Part shown: positions 5,525-11,100 of the stretch, one piece after another
Layout of the letters: the number at the start of each line of letters is the position of its first letter
Numbering within the stretch: the stretch's first letter is position 1
Assembly (NCBI GenBank): GCA_002310075.1
Contig: DBXU01000052.1
Location: forward strand, 39,072 to 50,171
Direction: 5' to 3'
Source of the DNA: Bacteroidales bacterium UBA1204
GTDB taxonomy: Bacteria > Bacteroidota > Bacteroidia > Bacteroidales > F082
Length of the DNA: 11,100 nt
Program-made: the position numbers and the translations under genes
Notes under the pieces: model-generated
The model's database searches: none
Seen by the model: only the letters and a program-made list of their open reading frames with translations
Told to the model about the DNA's origin: nothing

Positions 5525-7061
5525 TAAAAGGTTTGTTGATTTCAGATTGGACAGCACACCGGGCAGCGGAAGCTATCTGGTGGGACACGACAGTGCCGGT
5601 ACGGAGTTCAGAGTGCCGGTGAGCGGTTTGCTTGGTAGCATTGTCGTTCCCGAAGCACAGAGTATCTATGTGCAGTATAGTGCGAACGGAAAGAGCTGGG
5701 TAACCGTTTGGACGAGCGGCTGCAAGTTTATGCGTATAAAGATAGGAGCTGGTGCATGGAGTAATGCGATGGCCATTGCCGATGTGGTGAATGTGGCCAC
5801 GATGGTGAAGGTTGGCGACATCTACGTTGGCAGTGGTAGCGACTATGTGGAGCTGGAAGCCGGCAACAATGTGACGCTGACACCGGATGCGGCCAATAAC
5901 AAGGTGACCATTTCGGCCACCGGCGGCGGTGGCGGCGGTGGTTCCGCCGTGCAGAGCGACTGGGAACAAGATGACGATACCGCAGATGACTACATCAAAA
6001 ATAAGCCGACGATTCCGAGCAAGACGAGCGAGTTGACGAACGACAGCGGTTTTCTGACGCAGCACCAGGATATCAGCGGGAAGGTGGACAAGGTGTCGGG
6101 GAAGGGCCTCTCGACGAACGACTATACGACGACCGAGAAGAACAAGCTGGCAGGTATAGCCGCGGGTGCGGAGGTGAATGTGCAGAGCGACTGGAACCAG
6201 AGCAACAGCAGCGCGGACGATTACATCAAGAACAAGCCGGCGATTCCGACGGTGAATAATCCTTTGATCACACTGACACAAGGCGGAGTGACAAAGGGCA
6301 GTTTCAACTTGAACCAATCATCAGCACAGACGATAAACCTTGACGGAGGTGGAGGTCTTCAGGTTGTTTCTGTTGATATGATTGCCTATGATGTGAACAA
6401 TAACAAATACTACAGTGGTATATCATTGTACAACGGCCTTACCGCTTTTAATATCAGTGACGCGCTGATTTATGAGTACGACTCTGCTAATACTCAATGG
6501 AACGTGTCGAGCGTAACGCTCAATGACGGTGATTTAGTTCTTTCGGCACTTGAAGAAGCCTGCTACATATACAACGGGAGCAGCGGTTCAATCATGGCTC
6601 TGTCGAGTGGACATACGATTGTTGAACTGGCGGATGATGAAACCAGCGGCTACTGGATGAAGGTCAATGTGCCTGAATGCAACTCAAGAGCCGTGTTTGC
6701 GATTGACGGCTCAAACTCTTCGGCTAACTCCTATGATATGTATCTGTACACATTGGCGAACGACTATGATGGTGCCTTGTATTCGGCGGTGGGAAGTTTC
6801 CACAATATCATTTTGAGAAACAACAAGAGTACCGATGTGACATTCACCGTCGTTGACAATTCGTGGCAGGATGGCGGCAATAATTGCGATGGTGTTATAT
6901 CGTCAGGTCTTGACAGCAACAATTCATTCACAGTTAAGGCAAATGACTTTGTTGAAATAAGTATCTATATATGTGACTTTACCAATGACGGATATACTGG
7001 AATACCTGTGATTATTGTAAAGGATGGCTATCAGAGTAACGTAACAGAAACACCAATTTAA
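5517..7061 (+). CDS. Tail fibre with tandem YIKNKP repeats
   Basis: I take the ATG at 5517 (MADKRFVDFRLDS, 514 residues) rather than the TTG at 5511. Layout: residues 1-50 are an attachment domain (LDSTPGSGSYLVGHDSAGTE, then FRVPVSGLLG). Residues 50-135 form a beta segment (SIYVQYSANGKSW, then AGNNVTLTPDAANNKVTISA). Residues 136-142 are seven glycines. Residues 145-167 and 222-244 are repeats of the form VQSDW-x(10)-DDYIKNKP-x-IP. They are separated by SKTSELTNDSGFLTQ and KGLSTNDYTTTEKNKLAG, a shaft type also common in Firmicutes phages. From about residue 280 to the end is a beta-rich, Asn/Ser/Tyr-rich domain, probably the receptor-binding tip. Homotrimeric fibre is the expected form. Composition becomes more A/T-rich from about 6350, at the start of the tip. 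Confidence 0.8.
   Translation: MADKRFVDFRLDSTPGSGSYLVGHDSAGTEFRVPVSGLLGSIVVPEAQSIYVQYSANGKSWVTVWTSGCKFMRIKIGAGAWSNAMAIADVVNVATMVKVGDIYVGSGSDYVELEAGNNVTLTPDAANNKVTISATGGGGGGGSAVQSDWEQDDDTADDYIKNKPTIPSKTSELTNDSGFLTQHQDISGKVDKVSGKGLSTNDYTTTEKNKLAGIAAGAEVNVQSDWNQSNSSADDYIKNKPAIPTVNNPLITLTQGGVTKGSFNLNQSSAQTINLDGGGGLQVVSVDMIAYDVNNNKYYSGISLYNGLTAFNISDALIYEYDSANTQWNVSSVTLNDGDLVLSALEEACYIYNGSSGSIMALSSGHTIVELADDETSGYWMKVNVPECNSRAVFAIDGSNSSANSYDMYLYTLANDYDGALYSAVGSFHNIILRNNKSTDVTFTVVDNSWQDGGNNCDGVISSGLDSNNSFTVKANDFVEISIYICDFTNDGYTGIPVIIVKDGYQSNVTETPI
5949..6248 (+). repeat. Two 69-bp coding repeats in the fibre shaft
   Basis: The units at 5949-6017 and 6180-6248 both begin gtgcagagcgactgg and both encode VQSDW...DDYIKNKP.IP. 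The middle codons have diverged. They are preceded by a GGC/GGT glycine tract (about 5922-5942). Confidence 0.85.
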
Positions 7062-7064
7062 GGT

Positions 7065-7562
7065 ATGATTTACAGATATTTTGACACAGAGAAAAAAAAG
7101 GTGATAAGCACCTCAAAAGAGTTGAAAGGCAACGATGCTCTAATCCGTTTGAACGCAGAGCAGGAGGCCTTCTTCAACGAGAACCGCCGCGCAACCTACG
7201 ATGAGATATGGAACGCGGAGAAGTATGTGCCACCGACACCAGAGCCGGCTCCAGAACCCACATTAGAAGAGCTGAAAGCGCAAAAGCTGAAAGAGCTGAG
7301 CGATTTGAGCTTGGAGGTACTCGGTGGACACGTGAGCGAATACCAGCTGATGAATGCCAGGTTAAGTCTGGAAGCTGCGGCTCCTGACAAGATCTATGAC
7401 GATACCAAGTCGGAGGCTGTGGTTGAGACATATCTGCGGATTGGCAAGTTGTGTAGAACTGCATATTATGAGGCAAAGGCCGAGATTGAGGCGTGCGAGA
7501 GTGTAACCGTTTTAAACGATGTTTATGAACGCTGGAAAGAGTATTACAACAGCATTGAATAG
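7065..7562 (+). CDS. Putative tail-fibre assembly protein
   Basis: The product has 165 residues and starts 3 bases after the fibre stop, the usual place for a fibre chaperone (Mu gpU/P2 gpG position). The N-terminus is a small beta unit (MIYRYFDTEKKKVISTSKEL) with the 'NENRRATYDEIWNAEKY' segment that often ends such modules. A Pro/Glu linker follows (PPTPEPAPEPTLEE, about residues 56-69). The rest is strongly helical: LKAQKLKELSDLSLEVL, then YQLMNARLSLEAAAPD, then VVETYLRIGKLCRTAYYEAK and a last helix to YNSIE. That layout, a small head plus proline linker plus helical tail, is shared by many phage fibre-assembly proteins. No specific family is certain, and it could instead be a virion component. 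Confidence 0.55.
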   Translation: MIYRYFDTEKKKVISTSKELKGNDALIRLNAEQEAFFNENRRATYDEIWNAEKYVPPTPEPAPEPTLEELKAQKLKELSDLSLEVLGGHVSEYQLMNARLSLEAAAPDKIYDDTKSEAVVETYLRIGKLCRTAYYEAKAEIEACESVTVLNDVYERWKEYYNSIE

Positions 7563-7716
7563 TGCGGAGCTGGCATGGCGTGTTCTTGCCGTGGGCGCGT
7601 TGATATTCGCCATGGCGTACTGTGCGATGAAGTCTGTGCCTAAGGCAGAGCTGTCGGTTGGCACGACGACGTTGGAGTGGAAGTCTGACACAGCGAGCTG
7701 GAAAGGGGGGTGGTAG
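7519..7716 (+). CDS. Small single-span membrane protein
   Basis: The product has 65 residues from the ATG at 7519 (63 if the ATG at 7525 is used). It starts inside the last 44 bases of the previous gene in another frame and ends directly against the next start (TAG then ATG at 7717). It has one strong hydrophobic span (AWRVLAVGALIFAMAYCAM, about residues 19-37), with Lys at both ends of the protein and a short hydrophilic C-tail (VGTTTLEWKSDTASWKGGW). Size and topology would suit a holin-like or other small phage membrane protein, but no lysin lies beside it. An alternative is a membrane protein linked to the adhesin array that follows. The tight packing on both sides argues that it is real. 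Confidence 0.55.
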   Translation: MFMNAGKSITTALNSAELAWRVLAVGALIFAMAYCAMKSVPKAELSVGTTTLEWKSDTASWKGGW

Positions 7717-8403
7717 ATGGAGAGACGGAGATTATTAGACATTAACGGCATACCATTCTGGGAAGATTGTGTATTCTATGCGCCACTCGTACAAGGAGAC
7801 ACTACCGACCATATAAGCGGCACTAATATAACAGTCAATAATAATTACGCTTCGCTCACTTATGACAGCATCGAAGCAGCCTACCTTTTCAATGCAACAA
7901 CTGCTGGCTATTACTCTAAGTTTTATTGGGACAATTTAAATCTTGGCATTATCCATGAAGATAGAACAGACAATGTGTACACGGTATTATGTGAGATGAA
8001 AATTGTGTCTGCGACGCAGAAGGCGCAATTAAGAGCATTGCCAATTGCTGGAATATTAAATGGGCGAAGCAACTATGTGTTTGGCTTTTTTTCCGATTTA
8101 CGCACCTTTTACGGAGTGACCAGCACAACAGGTAATATACCAGACGGTGGTGTGTGGCGCAAATACGCTATAGTTAAGAATTTTGGATTAACAGATAGTT
8201 GTACATATTATGTTGATTTGACCGCAGGGTCGGTTAATACTGGATATTGCGAGAAATCAAGCAGCTTGACATTCCAAGATGCCAATAGAAGGGTTACTGT
8301 TATGTCCGACTACAACAATAATAATCAAATAGGCAAGGTATATCTTAGAAATATAGTTATATATAATCGAGCATTGACGGCTGCTGAAATCGCACAATTA
8401 TAG
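7717..8403 (+). CDS. LamG-like adhesin, RRRLL array member 1
   Basis: The 228-residue product opens MERRRLLDINGIPFWED and then has CVFYAPLVQGDTTDHISG, the first strand of laminin-G/concanavalin-like phage proteins (VFYAPL). It ends YLRNIVIYNRALTAAEIAQL. The 'hhIYNRxLTxxEI' ending is the standard C-terminal signature of bacterial LamG-like domains. No catalytic residues are apparent, so a carbohydrate- or protein-binding role is most likely. There is no gap from the upstream gene, so translation is probably coupled. Coding sequence is markedly A/T-rich compared with the baseplate genes. It shares the fold signature and tag with the next gene but little else. Family placement (LamG_3-like) is high; the adhesin role is inferred. 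Confidence 0.72.
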   Translation: MERRRLLDINGIPFWEDCVFYAPLVQGDTTDHISGTNITVNNNYASLTYDSIEAAYLFNATTAGYYSKFYWDNLNLGIIHEDRTDNVYTVLCEMKIVSATQKAQLRALPIAGILNGRSNYVFGFFSDLRTFYGVTSTTGNIPDGGVWRKYAIVKNFGLTDSCTYYVDLTAGSVNTGYCEKSSSLTFQDANRRVTVMSDYNNNNQIGKVYLRNIVIYNRALTAAEIAQL

Positions 8404-8407
8404 GAGG
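8402..8407 (+). promoter_or_regulatory. Canonical Shine-Dalgarno before array member 2
   Basis: AGGAGG at 8402-8407 overlaps the stop codon of member 1 (TAG at 8401-8403) and lies 6 bases before the ATG at 8414. Most Bacteroidota genes, including the others here, lack such a site, and their ribosomes largely do not depend on it, so a perfect copy stands out. Confidence 0.6.
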
Positions 8408-8413
8408 GTAATT

Positions 8414-9034
8414 ATGGAAAGGCGAAGATTACTTGATATACCGCATAGTGAAGACTTGGTGTTTTATGCCCCATTGGACTTGGAACATGGAACAACGGAG
8501 ATACTTCACAATATAACACCTATTACTGAAAGCGGAGCAACTGTCAGTTGGAACACCACGAAACAGATGTACAATCTATATGCATACAATAATGCAAGTG
8601 GTACGACAACAAGTGCGCTGTATTATCAAAATATTGGTATGGGACTTACAGACGGTCAAGGAGTTACTATCTGCATAGATATTGAGGAACAGAGTATGTC
8701 AGCCACCTACCCTTCCATGATTAGCACGCCCAAATACATTGATGGAAGTAATGTCATGATTCGTCATGCAACTTTTAATACATCTCGTTACACGCTGTTA
8801 AAAGGAAGATTTGTGGTAACTTGCTCACAATGGGATGGAATACAAAGGATTCAAAAATGGTATCAGAATGGTATATTGAAAGATACGGTAATCTATACTG
8901 TATCTCAACATCTGTCTCTTGATAGAGTAACTATCTGCGAGACCGCAGTTAACAACTACAATTACCGCATATATGCCACCAATGCACGCATTTACAACAG
9001 AGAAATGACCGCAGAGGAGGTCGCAAACTTATAA
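8414..9034 (+). CDS. LamG-like adhesin, RRRLL array member 2
   Basis: The 206-residue product opens MERRRLLDIPHSEDLVFYAP, giving the shared tag followed at once by the LamG first strand (LVFYAPLDLEHGTTE). It ends NARIYNREMTAEEVANL, the same C-terminal signature as member 1 (YNR.x.T..E..xL). Between these the sequence is beta-rich and distinct (MYNLYAYNNASGTTTSALYY, then GMGLTDGQGVTICIDIEEQS). Pairing of the two signatures at both ends indicates a single complete jelly-roll/beta-sandwich domain with no other parts. It is likely to bind a surface glycan, which is inferred from the fold. It has a canonical Shine-Dalgarno sequence and a 10-base gap from member 1. Its stop lies 2 bases before the next ATG. 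Confidence 0.72.
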   Translation: MERRRLLDIPHSEDLVFYAPLDLEHGTTEILHNITPITESGATVSWNTTKQMYNLYAYNNASGTTTSALYYQNIGMGLTDGQGVTICIDIEEQSMSATYPSMISTPKYIDGSNVMIRHATFNTSRYTLLKGRFVVTCSQWDGIQRIQKWYQNGILKDTVIYTVSQHLSLDRVTICETAVNNYNYRIYATNARIYNREMTAEEVANL

Positions 9035-9036
9035 TT

Positions 9037-9636
9037 ATGGAAAGAAGAAGATTAATTAGCATAAAAGAAGAGCAATACGAAGAGCTGACCAGTATCTGGT
9101 CAACGAATGGCGGGTACTTCCTTACTGGAATACTTCCAAGCATTGGGCATGATAAATTGGAGGTTAAGTTTCAGAACAGGACTGCGCAGTCAAGCTATGG
9201 CAAGATGATTTGCTGTGCCATGGAGGTGTATTCTTCGTTTATGTGTGTCCTGGATAGCGGTACATATCGTAAGTGGAGTGTTAGAGCTGGAAACAACTAT
9301 ACCAACAATGGTCCGTCTGTCAATTACAATGTCCACATTGCCGTAGTGGACACAGTGAATGACATCTATAAGATTGACACTACAAACCAATCCGTTACGA
9401 GAGTGAATTATGAGAATCAGAGCGTTGAAATGGGTATCTGTATATACAATGGTAATTCAAATCCTCAAAACACGATGTATGATGGGAAGATATACTATTT
9501 CAAGTATTGGCGTGATGGTGTTCTTATTGCTGACATGGTACCTGTCAAGAGAAAATCAGATAATGCTGTTGGTATGTACGATGTTATAAGGGATATGTTT
9601 ATCCAGTCTGCAGGAGGGACTTTTGTTTATGCATAG
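9037..9636 (+). CDS. Beta-sandwich adhesin, RRRLL array member 3
   Basis: The 199-residue product opens MERRRLISIKEEQYEELTSI. The tag is kept with Ile and Ser at positions 7-8. The body is not of the VFYAPL type. Instead it has a 'YFLTGILPS' turn (residues 27-35) equivalent to the 'YIDTGV' of member 5. Strands LEVKFQNRT and MICCAMEVYSSFMCVL come next, and the end is DGVLIADMVPVKRKSDNAVG, then MYDVIRDMFIQSAGGTFVYA. This is the 'DhVPxxRxSDxxxGhYDxxxxxFh...GTF' ending found in many phage receptor-binding proteins of gut bacteria. It is probably also a concanavalin-like fold, as a second subfamily in the array. The stop overlaps the start of member 4 by 8 bases. Confidence 0.68.
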   Translation: MERRRLISIKEEQYEELTSIWSTNGGYFLTGILPSIGHDKLEVKFQNRTAQSSYGKMICCAMEVYSSFMCVLDSGTYRKWSVRAGNNYTNNGPSVNYNVHIAVVDTVNDIYKIDTTNQSVTRVNYENQSVEMGICIYNGNSNPQNTMYDGKIYYFKYWRDGVLIADMVPVKRKSDNAVGMYDVIRDMFIQSAGGTFVYA

Positions 9637-10219
9637 GAGAAGGTTGTTAGATAACAACGGAGTTCAATACACAGTAATTGATTGGGCAAAGTGCAACGGA
9701 GTATGTTCAATCAATACAGGAGTTGTGCCAGATAGTTCAACCGTGTCGATTGGCACTGAATTTAAGATGAAAACATCCTCCAGTTTGCCATCTTCAGGGC
9801 ACATAATAGCATATTCTCAAGGAGCTGGGCTTCAGGTGTACACGACAACTGTATCATCGCAATATAGAATCTACAACCAAGGTGCGTGGGGGCCTGTCGG
9901 GACTAATAGAGTTGTCAGTGTTGAGACCAGCACAACAAGGACATTGAGAACTCTTACATATAATGGGACTTACACTTCACAGTCGTTTACAAGGGATTTT
10001 ACAAGGGATGGAACTGATATTGTATTATTTTCGACACTGGCAAAAGGGGCGCCGTGTGATGAAATATTCAATTATTTCAATGTACTTGTGAATGGTGTTT
10101 ATGTGCGCAAGTATGTGTTTGTAAAGGATTCCAATTCGGTAATACATCTGTTGGATACCCTTACGAATACGATATATAGCAATAGCGGCACTGGCTATTT
10201 TTCGGAGTATAACAGTTAG
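9629..10219 (+). CDS. Beta-sandwich adhesin, RRRLL array member 4
   Basis: I place the start at the ATG at 9629, which gives MHRRRLLDNNG (196 residues) and puts the RRR at exactly positions 3-5, as in the other members. A TTG two codons upstream is an unlikely start. A 'SINTGVVPDSS' turn (residues 27-37) matches YFLTGILPS of member 3 and YIDTGVS of member 5. A strand region (VSIGTEFKMKTSSSLPS) follows, then the C-terminus VNGVYVRKYVFVKDSNSVIH and LLDTLTNTIYSNSGTGYFSE. The C-terminus is a diverged form of the member 3/5 ending: the 'VP.KR' core has become 'VFVKDSN', but 'GTGYF' remains. It overlaps member 3 by 8 bases and is 4 bases from member 5. Confidence 0.66.
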   Translation: MHRRRLLDNNGVQYTVIDWAKCNGVCSINTGVVPDSSTVSIGTEFKMKTSSSLPSSGHIIAYSQGAGLQVYTTTVSSQYRIYNQGAWGPVGTNRVVSVETSTTRTLRTLTYNGTYTSQSFTRDFTRDGTDIVLFSTLAKGAPCDEIFNYFNVLVNGVYVRKYVFVKDSNSVIHLLDTLTNTIYSNSGTGYFSEYNS

Positions 10220-10223
10220 AACT

Positions 10224-10802
10224 ATGAAACGGAGAAGGTTATTAGATAACATATCGTCAGAAGAGTATCAGGTGTTGGCGTATATTGAGTCAACGACTAC
10301 CGATAAGCCGTACATTGATACTGGAGTATCGTTGGGCAATAGCAATAACATTCGATTTGAGAGCGATATTATCGTATCTTACAGCTCTGCGTCGGGTACA
10401 ACATGTTGCATTGGTCTATCGGCATCTGGAGGACACTGGTGGGGTACACATGGCGGACGATATGCACTGACATCATCGGCAAAAATAACTAATCAGACAC
10501 CAGGCCAGCGTGTGACTGCCATTAACACATATACTTCAAGTAAAAACACTTTGCAGATAGGAAGCTCAACAATATATACGAATGCAACAATCAGCAAGAC
10601 ACAAACCTATAAGACCCTCGTTCCTGCATATACGCAGGTAAGTGTAAGATACTATGGATTGAAAGTTTATCGGGATAATGTGCTGACACATGATTTTGTG
10701 CCGTGCAAACGTTTGGCTGATGGTGAGATTGGTCTGTTTGAAACGGTTAGTGGCCAGTTCTATAGCAAATTGGGGACAGGAGTTTTTTCGTACTCAATTT
10801 AA
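10224..10802 (+). CDS. Beta-sandwich adhesin, RRRLL array member 5
   Basis: The 192-residue product opens MKRRRLLDNISSEEYQVLAY, then IESTTTDKPYIDTGVSLG. The EYIxSTxxxYIDTGV opening is widespread in tail-associated proteins of gut phages. A beta region follows (NNIRFESDIIVSYSSASG, then GLSASGGHWWGTHGGRYAL, with a Trp pair that might form a ligand site). The end is VYRDNVLTHDFVPCKRLADG, then EIGLFETVSGQFYSKLGTGV, a full-length version of the ending seen in members 3 and 4. It is the last gene of the array: nothing coding is visible for about 200 bases downstream on this strand. Confidence 0.7.
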   Translation: MKRRRLLDNISSEEYQVLAYIESTTTDKPYIDTGVSLGNSNNIRFESDIIVSYSSASGTTCCIGLSASGGHWWGTHGGRYALTSSAKITNQTPGQRVTAINTYTSSKNTLQIGSSTIYTNATISKTQTYKTLVPAYTQVSVRYYGLKVYRDNVLTHDFVPCKRLADGEIGLFETVSGQFYSKLGTGVFSYSI

Positions 10803-11004
10803 TGGCTGTTTAAATCCCAATTATTTGTTATTTTTGTGCGTCAAAAGTGTACGTTTTGTTTTGAAAAATGTGCACGATTTGTTTTGGGGATAATATACAA
10901 TGTTTTTGTGAAATTGTTCCTTGTTGGTGAGAATTTTTTAGTTCCCCAGCCGCATGAAACCTGTTTTGTTAGTGAAGGTGAAGGAGAGAGCAGGTTGTGT
11001 TGGG
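10803..11004. other. A/T-rich non-coding segment after the array
   Basis: There is no convincing gene on either strand; the two plus-strand frames here are low-complexity (Phe/Leu/Cys-rich) and lack family features. It contains the 17-bp imperfect direct repeat described separately and a weak imperfect inverted repeat (aacctg at 10958-10963 with caggtt at 10991-10996, 27-base loop). I see no clear intrinsic terminator for the phage operon. The segment probably holds a transcript end for the array and the converging gene, or lies near a phage boundary. Neither can be shown. Confidence 0.5.
10847..10886. repeat. 17-bp imperfect direct repeat, 23-bp period
   Basis: gtgtacgttttgttttg (10847-10863) and gtgcacgatttgttttg (10870-10886) match at 15 of 17 bases. 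Both are preceded by an A run (aaaa, aaaaa). The 23-bp spacing is about two helical turns, so both copies face the same side of the DNA, as protein-binding sites often do. Confidence 0.7.
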
Positions 11005-11100
11005 CTATTTGTTGTTTTTATTCATCAACATTTTTGTTTTGTGGATTTCTTTTTGAAGGGTTTCCAAGCGTTCTTGCATTTGTTCTTTAGATGGTAGCAT
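11005..11100 (-). CDS. Possible converging gene, 3' end only (partial)
   Basis: On the minus strand a frame open to the window edge ends at 11005-11007 (TAG) and encodes, from an ATG exactly at the edge, MLPSKEQMQERLETLQKEIH then KTKMLMNKNNK. The heptad-like L/M spacing and high charge look like a coiled-coil end of a real protein, unlike the surrounding non-coding DNA. Whether translation starts at this ATG or further upstream cannot be seen. It is convergent with the adhesin array and could be host or phage. Confidence 0.4.
   Translation of the reverse strand: MLPSKEQMQERLETLQKEIHKTKMLMNKNNK

Noticed and set aside
5487..6317. Minus-strand frame opposite the fibre gene
   Set aside because: It is antisense to the repeat-bearing fibre and its composition is His/Arg/Val-rich, typical of a shadow frame.
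7717..10802. RRRLL as a twin-arginine (Tat) export signal
   Set aside because: RR-x-L-L at the N-terminus partly recalls the Tat motif, but no hydrophobic segment or cleavage site follows in any of the five proteins.
7717..10802. Diversity-generating retroelement target genes
   Set aside because: The window has no reverse transcriptase, no template/variable repeat pair and no C-type-lectin-like variable region. The bodies look like concanavalin/LamG folds.
7717..10802. Invertible (shufflon-like) cassette
   Set aside because: All five genes are in the same orientation, the similar gene starts are direct rather than inverted repeats, and no invertase gene is present in the window.
10690..11090. 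Two overlapping plus-strand frames after the last array gene
   Set aside because: The first lies mostly inside member 5 in another frame and the second is Phe/Cys-rich A/T-driven sequence. Neither has a recognisable start context or fold pattern.

Overview
The window is a stretch of a tailed-phage (prophage) late region, most likely from a Bacteroidales host. Three things suggest this: the baseplate proteins and the LysM-like tail protein are of the type seen in Bacteroides/Prevotella prophages; most genes lack Shine-Dalgarno sequences; and intergenic DNA carries 'gagttaaaagttga'-type tandem repeats. No integrase, transposase, capsid, lysin or reverse transcriptase gene is present, so the phage type is inferred from the tail genes alone.

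Positions 1-5224 are a contractile-tail baseplate module in P2/Mu order: the end of an upstream gene (probably the tape measure), a DUF6046-like protein, a gpD-like hub, a gpV-like spike, a small gpW/gp25-position protein, gpJ, a gpI-position protein, and an unrecognised 282-residue protein that probably links baseplate to fibres. One gene breaks the pattern. Between the DUF6046-like gene and the gpD gene lies a minus-strand gene for a small secreted protein made of 11-residue repeats. It looks like a moron (a cargo gene) facing against the late operon.

Positions 5231-7716 hold a LysM-like tail protein, a large tail fibre with tandem 'SDW...YIKNKP.IP' repeats, a putative fibre-assembly protein, and a 65-residue single-span membrane protein that starts inside the gene before it.

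Positions 7717-10802 hold five consecutive, almost gapless genes. Each protein starts M-x-R-R-R-L-[LI]-[DS], followed by a body that looks like a concanavalin/LamG-type beta-sandwich. The bodies differ strongly but the N-terminal tag is constant. This array is the most unusual part of the window. My reading, which is inference, is a bank of interchangeable adhesins sharing one docking tag. Base composition here is visibly more A+T-rich than in the baseplate genes.

After 10802 there is about 200 bp of A/T-rich non-coding DNA with a 17-bp imperfect direct repeat spaced 23 bp apart. Then comes the 3' end of a possible converging minus-strand gene that runs off the window.
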